From positions 1 to 16,705 of the forward strand of contig CAZXFL010000031.1 in the NCBI GenBank assembly GCA_964640385.1: DNA of 16,705 bases. The letters are read 5' to 3'. The position numbers and the translations under genes were made by a program. The notes below the pieces were generated by a model that did no database searches, had not been told where the DNA came from, and saw only the letters and a list, made by a program, of their open reading frames with translations. How positions within the stretch are numbered: the first letter of the stretch is position 1; each line of letters begins with the position of its first letter. The stretch is from JBBDIK01 sp964640385. Its GTDB lineage: Bacteria; Actinomycetota; UBA4738; JBBDHU01. This document shows positions 6,305-12,711 of the stretch, piece after piece.

Positions 6305-8428
6305 CTATGCCGAGGCGACCAACCGAAGTGGCGGAACATCTGCTGGGATCGCTTCCTGTTCCACAGTCGGCCCTTCGCGTGACCACGCTTGCAGTCGTAT
6401 CAGGCGCGTCTGCTCCCCCGCCGAAACGGGTCGAAGCTTTCGCGCCAACAGTACTGCCAGGCGCTCGTCGTGCGTCGAAACGAGTACCTGACGGGACGCT
6501 TTGATTCGGCGCAAGAGATCGGCCAGTCCTAGCAGGTTCACAGTGTCAAGGCTCTGCAACGGATCGTCGAGAGCAACGACCTGCAGGGGGAGGGAATCGA
6601 TAGCGAGATTCAGAGACAGGAAGGTGCTTACAGCCAGAACGTTGAGCTGCGAACTCGACAGCACGATTGAAGGCTCTTCCACGGATACTTCAGCGGTTCG
6701 ATCACCCAGCGATGTCCACAATCTCCCGCGACCTCGCACCGTTCGAGTTAGGAAGTTGACTGCTCGGAATGACGGGTGAGGATCGACTTGCGCGTAGATG
6801 CGCTGCAGGAGCGGTTCTATTCTTTGGAGTTCGGTCGATACAATTCCCTCGTTCACGTTCCGTAATATCTCAAGAAGATGTGAAGCGAGTTCACCTGTCT
6901 TGGTTCGAGTCGTCAACTCTCGCTCGCGCGCCGCGAGATCTCGGGTCAAGCTCTCGGCCTGCTTCTCAAGATCACCGCGCTGAGCGATTTCCGCAGATCG
7001 TGCGAGCCCAACCGACAACTGCTCCCCCGCGGTTCTTAGACCCTCGATCGTGCCTGCAACTGCCTGAGCCGCTATCAGGTTCTCCTTTGGGCCATCCTTC
7101 ACAACTTCTGATGGTTCAAGCCCAGCCTCCTTCGCAAGTCGCGCGAGGGCTTGCTCCCACGCCTCGCGAAGTTCTTGGCCGCTGCGTGCGTCGCGCAACT
7201 GCACCCGTACTTCGGCGAGGCGCCGCTCGGCAGCCTCAACGTGAGTCGCCGCGTCTTGAACAGCGTCAACGGGTGGAGGCGAGTCACCGGAGCCTTCGCC
7301 GCTGACAAGCTCGTCCAATCTCACCCGCGTTGCCACCTCGTCATATGCCTGATCGCAAACGGGGCACTTCTCTCCGAGATGATGTATCGCAAGTTGCGCC
7401 AGTGTTCGCAAGGATTCTCTCAACTCTGTCTGCTCAATCTGTTCGCGACGGCGCTGCGCCGCTTGTTCTTGCGCGGCCACAAGGCGTTGAGACACATCCT
7501 CAAACGCCACCTCGGCGACACGCTCGGCTTCCTCCAGCGGTGCGACATCGGGTGTAGTCCCAATCGGATGATCGAGGTGCGCGGCAAGTCGCTCCAAAGC
7601 CGTTGCTCTCCGCTCCTCGCTGAGTTGCCGAGCCTGCAGTGTTGCCAGAACGCGGTCTAGATTCTGCGCCGAGCGATCGCTCAGAAGGCGGTCGGATTCC
7701 TCAGCTGAGACGAACTCTGCAACCCCGTCGATCCACCCACGAAACGGGTCTTCGCCGACGACATCACTGTCCGGGGTGCCCAAGCGCGCGATGCGTTCCT
7801 GAACTGCCGAGAGCTGTAACCTCAAAGGCGCAATATCGCGCTCGATGGTGTTCGTCGCGCGAGACCAGTTGTTCCGGCTGCCTTCGAGCTGTCGCTGCAG
7901 CTCCTCGACACGCCCGACACCCACAAGCTCGCTCACTACCTGAAACCGTTCCTGTTCGCTATCTGACTCGACAAATTCGCGAACTAGGTCCTGCTGAAGG
8001 TACGTCGCGCGAGTAAGCGATCGGGAAAGAGCGACTTGCGGCTCAGGTGCGAACTTGGCGTCGGGCCACAGCGCTTCAAGCAGTTTCGCCTCGGCGGCTG
8101 GCCCGCTCACTTCGCCAGCGCCGTTCTCGATTGTCAGGTGCTCGCGCCCGTCGAACCGACGGACGATCCGCATCTCCGACCCCTCGTCGGTACCCAATAG
8201 AAGTTCGACCCGCGCTTCGCCCGATGGCGAATACTTGCTGACGAGATTTGCAGCTTCGCCTTGAATCCGCGGTATCGACCCCGTGAGGCCCCAGAGAATA
8301 GCGTCAAACATCGAGGTCTTGCCGGAACCGTTCGCGCCCGCGACGATAACTGCGTCTGCGTCAAGATCGAAGGTCTGACTTCTCGAAAAACCTCGGAAAC
8401 CGGCAATTGCAATGGCCTTCAACCTCAT
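6305..8428 (-). CDS. SMC/Rad50-like ATPase of a Lamassu / ABC-three-component defence operon (LmuB-like)
   Basis: This 707-aa protein has a split ABC ATPase head at both ends and a coiled-coil middle. The N-terminal lobe has Walker A GANGSGKTS at residues 31-39. A Q-rich segment AxYLQQD (about 141-147) matches the Rad50/SbcC-type Q-loop. The helical region from about 160 to 550 is rich in Glu/Arg/Leu and centres on CPVC at 355-358, the zinc-hook CxxC that pairs two protomers. The C-terminal lobe has the signature LSSSQLNVL (590-598), Walker B QVVALDD (616-622), D-loop LQSLD and switch histidine in STHDE (His653). Its ATG overlaps the TGA of the small upstream gene (ATGA). The SIR2 / small protein / SMC order matches LmuA-LmuC-LmuB, where the ATPase is the proposed sensor of foreign DNA. 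A solitary recF/sbcC-type repair ATPase is less likely given the partners. Confidence 0.85.
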   Translation of the reverse strand: MRLKAIAIAGFRGFSRSQTFDLDADAVIVAGANGSGKTSMFDAILWGLTGSIPRIQGEAANLVSKYSPSGEARVELLLGTDEGSEMRIVRRFDGREHLTIENGAGEVSGPAAEAKLLEALWPDAKFAPEPQVALSRSLTRATYLQQDLVREFVESDSEQERFQVVSELVGVGRVEELQRQLEGSRNNWSRATNTIERDIAPLRLQLSAVQERIARLGTPDSDVVGEDPFRGWIDGVAEFVSAEESDRLLSDRSAQNLDRVLATLQARQLSEERRATALERLAAHLDHPIGTTPDVAPLEEAERVAEVAFEDVSQRLVAAQEQAAQRRREQIEQTELRESLRTLAQLAIHHLGEKCPVCDQAYDEVATRVRLDELVSGEGSGDSPPPVDAVQDAATHVEAAERRLAEVRVQLRDARSGQELREAWEQALARLAKEAGLEPSEVVKDGPKENLIAAQAVAGTIEGLRTAGEQLSVGLARSAEIAQRGDLEKQAESLTRDLAARERELTTRTKTGELASHLLEILRNVNEGIVSTELQRIEPLLQRIYAQVDPHPSFRAVNFLTRTVRGRGRLWTSLGDRTAEVSVEEPSIVLSSSQLNVLAVSTFLSLNLAIDSLPLQVVALDDPLQSLDTVNLLGLADLLRRIKASRQVLVSTHDERLAVLLARKLRPVSAGEQTRLIRLQAWSREGPTVEQEAIPADVPPLRLVASA

Positions 8429-9018
8429 TGTTGCCCTTCCCGCTCTTCGTGAAGTCGCTCGACGATCGAGGCGTTGCTCACGAACGCATCAACGAGTACC
8501 TCGATAACTTGACGGGGCACTTCTTCATTGGCCATGAGATCAGGGAGGAGGTCGAGCAACCCGGCATGAGTCACAGGCGTAGGTCCTAGGTCCAAGGGGA
8601 GGAGTGGCAGGAGCGCAGTCCGCACATCGTCGAGCGTCTCAAGCTCCTCACCTGTCGACACCAACTTTCGAACCCGGTTGGTGTCGTATCGGAGATCTAC
8701 AACACTGGCGCGATTGGCTGCACTCACAAGCCCGGTCGTGAACAGGACAAGATATCCTTCCCAAGCCTTCGGCTCGGGACGGGACAAGTGCTCGGATATG
8801 AGATCTACGAGCTGACCTTGGCCCACATACCAATCCTGAATCAACTGTTCCCACGTGTCGAAGAGGTGAAGGGCAACAATCCCATAGGAATCCTCAAAGA
8901 GCCGCACGGTGCCCTGCCAGGCCGATGGCGTGGGCACGACCACATACCCACCCTTATCGAGGATTTCGGTCGCGGCGGCGAGTACCTGCGAAGCCGTCAA
9001 GGGCGAGGTCGTTGCCAC
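8425..9018 (-). CDS. Small middle component of the SIR2-SMC operon (LmuC-like, uncharacterised)
   Basis: This 197-aa, mostly helical, acidic, soluble protein has no signal peptide and no recognisable catalytic motif. I do not recognise the family from sequence alone. Notable stretches are GGYVVVPTPSAWQGTVRLFEDSYG near the N-terminus in part (residues ~23-46) and the paired LLDLLPDL / VIEVLVDAF helices near the C-terminus. The start is GTG at 9018, two bases after the stop of the SIR2 gene, and its TGA overlaps the ATG of the SMC ATPase. The tight three-gene coupling implies a stoichiometric complex. The assignment as the LmuC or middle component rests on position and size (these partners are usually ~150-250 aa), not on a recognised sequence signature. 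Confidence 0.7.
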   Translation of the reverse strand: MATTSPLTASQVLAAATEILDKGGYVVVPTPSAWQGTVRLFEDSYGIVALHLFDTWEQLIQDWYVGQGQLVDLISEHLSRPEPKAWEGYLVLFTTGLVSAANRASVVDLRYDTNRVRKLVSTGEELETLDDVRTALLPLLPLDLGPTPVTHAGLLDLLPDLMANEEVPRQVIEVLVDAFVSNASIVERLHEEREGQQ

Positions 9019-9020
9019 GA

Positions 9021-10418
9021 CTACGCGACCAGTCGCCGTGATTGGGTGGGATCTTCGCGAACCTCGTCGACCGTCACGAGTTCCGGGCGAGTCTCGCCCT
9101 GCGCGATGTCGTCGCTCCAGTCCCCGACTACGTCCTCTGGAGCGGCAATCGCGTCCGGGCGGCCTCCCTGCACTCCACTTAACAATGCCGCTCGGGGACG
9201 ATCAATGCCTCGAATTCTGCTGAGCGACTCGAGAACTCTCGCTTCAAGGGCACTCCACCGTAGTGTGCCGCGTCCCGACATTGCGAGAAATGGAGCCGCC
9301 GTCGCGCCGTCGCTGTACAACTGGACGCTGCCGTTGTCCCGGAATTGCGCCTTTCCCCCGCAGTGGCGCTCAACCAACCCAACGCCCAACAGCAAATCAG
9401 CCAGCAATCCGCGGCGCGCGTCATCGGGCGAGTACAAGTCTGGGTCCAAGAGCCACGATGCTCGCAAAGCGCCAAGCTCGACGAGCCCGATACTATGCAA
9501 CCGATCAGAGAGTTCTGCGATGAAGCCAGCCTCATCCCCCCATCCGTGTTCGTCGCACAACTCAGCGCATGCGATTTGCATGGAATTCTTGAACTCGTCG
9601 GTCAGGCGCTCTGCGAGCACCCCCATGAAGTCGCACCAGCCAAGCCGAATATGCGCTTCCGCAGGGAGCCGAAGAACTTTTTGGAAGTCTGTTTCCTTCG
9701 CCGGATCTACAACGAAGGCTTGATGCGATGCGCCCACGGCGTTACGCACGCGCGTCACGGTATCCGTCAAAACCGCGGCTGGCGACCCCAAACCAGCGAA
9801 GACGACAACCGGGCACGACATCACCCGTTGGGTGACGACCTCTTCCCAGCCGCCCTGCCACTCCTGCTGGAGCGCCTCGGTGCGAAGTATCCAGTGATTC
9901 GCATCGGGCTCTTCCACATTGCGATGAAGATAGATGAGAGTAGCGGAGCCAAGTTGGGCAGCCGCGTCGGGGCCGGGAATGACATCTACTTCCTTCGCGC
10001 TCAGGCGACCGAGCCCTGTCGTCATCGCGAGATCAAAGTTCAGGGTGAGCACGACGCTGACCACACGTTCCCGGAGCAGCGCAGCAGCGATCAGGTAGCC
10101 GTTGTTGGGTTGCGCTTGGCGAAATTCTCTCCGCGGTAGTCGCTCGACGATCGGCGACTGGTTACCATGCTTTTCCCACACCGTTGACGTGAGCGCTGAG
10201 AGGTCCTCGGGGGACTCGCATTCACCGTCGGCAAGCAAGCCGTCCTGAACGAGTTGGCGATGAACATCGAGCGAGTATGCCGTCGCGAGCTGGAGCCCTG
10301 TCGGCGGTTCGATAGAGCATCCAGCGCCCACCACAAGCGCGATCCGACCGGAGCGCTCGGCTACTGCATGCAACAGGTCCGCTGGTAGGGGCGGGTTCGC
10401 TGGGCTCATGTTGCACAT
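9021..10418 (-). CDS. SIR2-domain effector (LmuA-like), putative NADase
   Basis: This protein is about 465 aa. Its N-terminal half is a divergent SIR2 Rossmann fold: VVGAGCS (residues 29-35) for the NAD pyrophosphate loop, TLNFD (125-129) with Asn127 in place of the TxNxD motif, LHRN (His165) for the usual LHG, and VVFAGLGS (205-212) for the late strand-loop. In bacterial immunity such domains hydrolyse NAD+ and cause abortive infection. The C-terminal ~200 residues match nothing I recognise and are the likely interface with the partners. The frame is open from 10499, but the ATG at 10418 (or 10409) is favoured because AGAGGGAAG lies just upstream and GAGCS then sits near residue 31, as usual. 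It is the first gene of an operon with the small protein (2-bp gap) and the SMC ATPase. A stand-alone deacetylase is unlikely, since the zinc-binding cysteines are absent. Confidence 0.82.
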   Translation of the reverse strand: MCNMSPANPPLPADLLHAVAERSGRIALVVGAGCSIEPPTGLQLATAYSLDVHRQLVQDGLLADGECESPEDLSALTSTVWEKHGNQSPIVERLPRREFRQAQPNNGYLIAAALLRERVVSVVLTLNFDLAMTTGLGRLSAKEVDVIPGPDAAAQLGSATLIYLHRNVEEPDANHWILRTEALQQEWQGGWEEVVTQRVMSCPVVVFAGLGSPAAVLTDTVTRVRNAVGASHQAFVVDPAKETDFQKVLRLPAEAHIRLGWCDFMGVLAERLTDEFKNSMQIACAELCDEHGWGDEAGFIAELSDRLHSIGLVELGALRASWLLDPDLYSPDDARRGLLADLLLGVGLVERHCGGKAQFRDNGSVQLYSDGATAAPFLAMSGRGTLRWSALEARVLESLSRIRGIDRPRAALLSGVQGGRPDAIAAPEDVVGDWSDDIAQGETRPELVTVDEVREDPTQSRRLVA

Positions 10419-10571
10419 ACTGCCACTTCCCTCTGACACCTGGGCCAAGGGAGGGTTGCGCAGCCCCGGCCCCGTCCACCGGCCGGGGGCGATCTTCACC
10501 GTGCCACACAGCCACTTTTCGCTCCGGTTGGTACCGTTGCGGCACCCATGACTTTCCCCGAGGAGGTCGAG
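10419..10571 (-). other. Upstream region of the SIR2-SMC operon with a GC-rich inverted repeat
   Basis: No credible gene is seen. The region includes a perfect 8-bp inverted repeat, CCCCGGCC (10464-10471) with GGCCGGGG (10481-10488), and a 9-base loop. It lies about 45 bases upstream of the proposed SIR2 start. No convincing -10/-35 pair was found. The hairpin could end readthrough from the rnhB/Mrr-remnant direction or sit in the operon leader. No T tract follows it. Confidence 0.4.
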
Positions 10572-10888
10572 TTAGAAGGGCGCCATGTAGGTTCCCCGTC
10601 GTGGTCCGCCACGCCGGGAGGGGCGCCCAGTTCCTTCGACAACGCCTGAGGAAATCGACGGGTTGGCCCTCTGCTGATCCACGGAGGCGAATTCATCTGC
10701 TGAATCGAAGGCTAGGACCTCGGCGCTCCCAAATGGCCAATCTGCTATAGCCGGTCGAGCGAGCTTGCTCCCGTTGCGGCGGGCGAAGACGTCAACGCCG
10801 TAGTCCCCTGTCATGGTGTGAGCTCCGTATCCCAGCCCTCAGCTTGGAGGGTCCTCGCAACCAACTCCTCGTACTCCCGAGGCTTCAC
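10572..10888 (-). pseudogene. Frameshifted, truncated Mrr-like restriction endonuclease remnant
   Basis: Starting at a GTG that overlaps the rnhB stop (GTGA), the frame reads MKPREYEELVARTLQAEGWD and then TELTP before a TGA at 10813-10811. One base back, an ATG at 10814 opens the frame MTGDYGVDVFARRNGSKLA. Joined, these give the N-terminal helix and GDYGVDV beta-strand typical of Mrr-type PD-(D/E)xK nucleases (EGWxxELTPxTGDYGVDV). The Q-x-K part of the active site, which should follow within about 15 residues, is missing, and the rest (to 10572) is unlike the family. So the gene seems inactivated by a one-base loss and a 3' truncation or replacement. The exact 3' end is arbitrary (end of the second frame). 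The ATGA overlap at the break looks like coupling but is probably accidental. Confidence 0.6.
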
Positions 10889-11541
10889 GTCGCCGGATCA
10901 ACGTTGCGGCGAACGCCCTTGGATGAGAGGCGGTGGATCGGACTGGTGCCGTGCTTCGCCAAGGCTGCGGCGTGGGAGCCGTCGCCACCCCCGTAGCCCT
11001 TGTGGTCCTCGAACCCCCACTCGGGGAAGCGATGGCCTAGATCAACCATCATCCGGTCGCGTGCGACCTTTGCGACGACAGAGGCAGCGGCGATCGAAGC
11101 GGAAGCCGCCTCCCCATGGTCAATGCGACGGTGCTCGAGAGGGAGGTCCGGCACATCCATTGAGTCCACCAAGGCGTATTGAGGTCGAGGCGAGAGCGCC
11201 AGGATCGCGCGGTGCAAGAGGCCAGCATTGCAGGCGTCGTATTCGCCCCGATCTTGGGCTCTGTCGACCTCGGCCGCCGTCACCCAGCACACGCTAATCG
11301 CGATCGCTTCTTCCAAGATGCGGGAATAGGCTTCTTCGCGCTGGTGGGGAGACATGTCCTTGGAGTCCTCGATTTCGGGGTCAAGATTGGGGTCGAAGTC
11401 CGACGGCAGGATCACTGCTGCAGCAAACATCGGCCCAGCCCACGCGCCGCGTCCCGTCTCGTCCGCGCCCGCCACTAGTTGATGACCGGCGACGTGCAGT
11501 TCGTGTTCAAGGTCCATTGGGCTGCCCATGTCGCCAATCAT
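10885..11541 (-). CDS. rnhB: Ribonuclease HII
   Basis: This cytoplasmic endonuclease cleaves the RNA strand of RNA/DNA hybrids and ribonucleotides embedded in DNA. Conserved motifs are clear and in order: AGADETGRGAWAGPMFAAAV (family DExGRGxxxGP, with catalytic Asp-Glu), EDSK, the ALVDS strand (catalytic Asp), the long helix SASIAAASVVAKVARDRMM (RNase HII signature), and FPEWGFEDHKGYG. Length is normal (about 200-218 aa). The start is uncertain: the frame is open to a GTG at 11592 with no ribosome binding site. ATGs at 11541 (weak AAGGTGG just upstream), 11529 and 11517 all give a sensible N-terminus, and I use 11541. The downstream end overlaps the Mrr-like remnant by GTGA. As a housekeeping gene, it marks ordinary chromosome beside the defence genes. 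Confidence 0.9.
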   Translation of the reverse strand: MIGDMGSPMDLEHELHVAGHQLVAGADETGRGAWAGPMFAAAVILPSDFDPNLDPEIEDSKDMSPHQREEAYSRILEEAIAISVCWVTAAEVDRAQDRGEYDACNAGLLHRAILALSPRPQYALVDSMDVPDLPLEHRRIDHGEAASASIAAASVVAKVARDRMMVDLGHRFPEWGFEDHKGYGGGDGSHAAALAKHGTSPIHRLSSKGVRRNVDPAT

Positions 11542-11613
11542 GCCACCTTGGTGCGGACCAAGGACCGCTTCCGTCGCCCGCCGCCTTGCCACCAGCGGGA
11601 TGTCGGGTGGTGT

Positions 11614-11625
11614 CTCAGTTTGAAA
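11614..11625 (-). repeat. Short repeat TTTCAAACTGAG (minus orientation)
   Basis: CTCAGTTTGAAA at 11614-11625 is the exact reverse complement of TTTCAAACTGAG at 12112-12123. Downstream of the motif in its own orientation, both copies continue with a loosely similar tract (ACACCACCCG and GGACTACCGG). The two copies flank the small exported-protein gene in inverted orientation. Confidence 0.55.
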
Positions 11626-11647
11626 TCAGAACCCTGACAGTCCAGAT

Positions 11648-11681
11648 GGAACTATTCTGCCGTCGCCGAAGTCTCCTAGGT
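11648..11681 (+). promoter_or_regulatory. ECF-sigma-like promoter GGAAC-N18-GTCT with leaderless start (third instance)
   Basis: GGAAC at 11648-11652 and GTCT at 11671-11674 are separated by exactly 18 bases. The next ATG starts seven bases later at 11682. The geometry equals that at 199-232 and 2291-2324, although the 18-base spacer sequence is unrelated and the rest of the dispersed repeat is absent. There is no Shine-Dalgarno sequence before 11682. The independent recurrence supports a genuine promoter class and not just a copied repeat. Confidence 0.6.
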
Positions 11682-12122
11682 ATGAAGCGAAGCTGGGTGG
11701 CCCTGGTTGTGATAATCCTGGGGGTAACAACCCTCTTCCCCGCGCCCTCCTGGGCTAAGGACACTTCATCGTGCCCCCTGACAGCGGGGCAGGTTCATCG
11801 CGCCACGGGCAACAACGTTCCGAGGGTTTCGGCCGTCATCCATGGAGGGTGCAGGTATCACATCAAGGGTGCCGGTCCCCTCTGGGAGCTAACGCTCACT
11901 CTTCCCGAAAGGCACCGGGCGATGAGGCAGACCTTGAACCGCCCAGGCGCCCAGCGGCTCAGTCATGGCGTCGGCCCCGTCGCAGTGCTATTGGACTGTG
12001 ACCAGGTCGTCCTCGGAAGGGCAAGGCAGGCCCGTGTCAGGTGGCAGAAACCGGATTGCTCGCCTGGAGTCGTCCGGAGAATGCGCGGCCTGGCTCGGGT
12101 ACTCCGGGCCGTTTCAAACTGA
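11682..12122 (+). CDS. Small exported protein, uncharacterised
   Basis: This 146-aa protein has a clear Sec signal peptide: MKRSWVALVVIILGVTTLFP, then APSWA before KD (probable cleavage after SWA). The mature part (~120 aa) has Cys residues in SSCPLTAGQV, HGGCRYH, LLDCDQV and KPDCSPG, so two disulfides are possible. The start of the mature domain (CPLTAGQVHRATG) resembles the opening helix of small actinobacterial exported proteins of unknown function. The frame is open from 11517, which would overlap rnhB. The ATG at 11682 is preferred because the signal peptide begins there and the GGAAC-N18-GTCT module ends seven bases upstream. The stop codon lies inside the short repeat at 12112-12123. 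I do not recognise a named family. Confidence 0.75.
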   Translation: MKRSWVALVVIILGVTTLFPAPSWAKDTSSCPLTAGQVHRATGNNVPRVSAVIHGGCRYHIKGAGPLWELTLTLPERHRAMRQTLNRPGAQRLSHGVGPVAVLLDCDQVVLGRARQARVRWQKPDCSPGVVRRMRGLARVLRAVSN

Positions 12123-12123
12123 G
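12112..12123 (+). repeat. Short repeat TTTCAAACTGAG (plus orientation)
   Basis: This is an exact 12-base inverted partner of 11614-11625. It contains the stop codon (TGA) of the small exported-protein gene. A related, near-palindromic version, TTCAGTCTGAAA, lies at 13851-13862. Together they look like a short dispersed motif at gene boundaries, perhaps a terminator or protein-binding element. Confidence 0.5.
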
Positions 12124-12162
12124 GGACTACCGGATGTCGGACCGGTCCTTTAGCCTGGTCAT

Positions 12163-12600
12163 GTGGACGACGTCACGTTGATCGAAGAGCGTTTCGCTGA
12201 ATACTTCGCGAATTGGGAGATTCGCCTTCCGGCGGGTGCCGTCCAGCTTGAGGACCCGGGGCGGATCGACCATGCCGGGTGGACCATCCGGTACATCTTC
12301 GGGAGCGACGCCGAAGGGCGGTATCTCGAGTTCTATGCCGCGCACAGGATGACGAATGACAGGAGGATGCGCCTATACAGCTCGGGGGAGACCAAGAGTC
12401 TTGAAGCACTCGAGACGATGTACGGCTACGACCCAAAGGTCCCCGGTGAAGCGAGGCGCGCCGAGCGGGAGAACCGGAGGCGCAACACCAGGGTTACCAA
12501 GGAGCTTGAAGCACACGAGCTCTACCCGGAGGGTGACATCAACGCCTACCTGGCTACTCACGATGTCCCGCCTCGCGATGGTCCCTCGTTGCCGAAGTAA
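12163..12600 (+). CDS. Hypothetical protein, 145 aa
   Basis: This soluble, highly charged protein (145 aa) has no signal peptide or membrane segment, and I recognise no family. The first ~85 residues look alpha/beta (WEIRLPAGAVQL, GWTIRYIFGSD, RYLEFYAAHRMTNDRRMRLY), with a short helix after it. Residues ~95-125 are a very basic/acidic helix (GEARRAERENRRRNTRV), and the tail is Pro-rich. The start is GTG at 12163. TAGCCT (12151-12156), a TAnnnT -10-like box, ends six bases before it and there is no Shine-Dalgarno sequence, which suggests a leaderless transcript, but no -35 is convincing. The G/C-rich third-position bias supports real coding. It may belong with the neighbouring methyltransferase, but nothing in the sequence proves that. 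Confidence 0.6.
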   Translation: MDDVTLIEERFAEYFANWEIRLPAGAVQLEDPGRIDHAGWTIRYIFGSDAEGRYLEFYAAHRMTNDRRMRLYSSGETKSLEALETMYGYDPKVPGEARRAERENRRRNTRVTKELEAHELYPEGDINAYLATHDVPPRDGPSLPK

Positions 12601-12711
12601 GCCGCAGTCGGTTCTCTCGACCTGCGGCGGATATCGACGCCGAACTGCGTTCGCGCCTTGCGCCGACGCCTCAGTCAGCACCACCCAAACACGGAGTCGG
12701 GCGGAGGCCCC

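Noticed and set aside
10419..10499. N-terminal extension of the SIR2 protein to 10499
   Set aside because: The Gly/Pro-rich sequence does not resemble a SIR2 N-terminus. A purine-rich ribosome binding site precedes the ATGs at 10418/10409.
10811..10816. Programmed -1 frameshift in the Mrr-like gene
   Set aside because: No slippery heptamer is present (the site reads ACACCATGA). The product would still lack the nuclease active-site Q-x-K, so mutation is more likely.
11517..11681. N-terminal extension of the small exported protein
   Set aside because: It would overlap rnhB head to head and hide the signal peptide. The ATG at 11682 begins a clean signal peptide behind a promoter module.
12123..12148. 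A fourth GGAAC-N18-GTCT-like promoter before the 145-aa gene
   Set aside because: GGGAC and GTCC can be found, but the spacing is 17 and the distance to the start is 14 bases. It does not share the fixed geometry.
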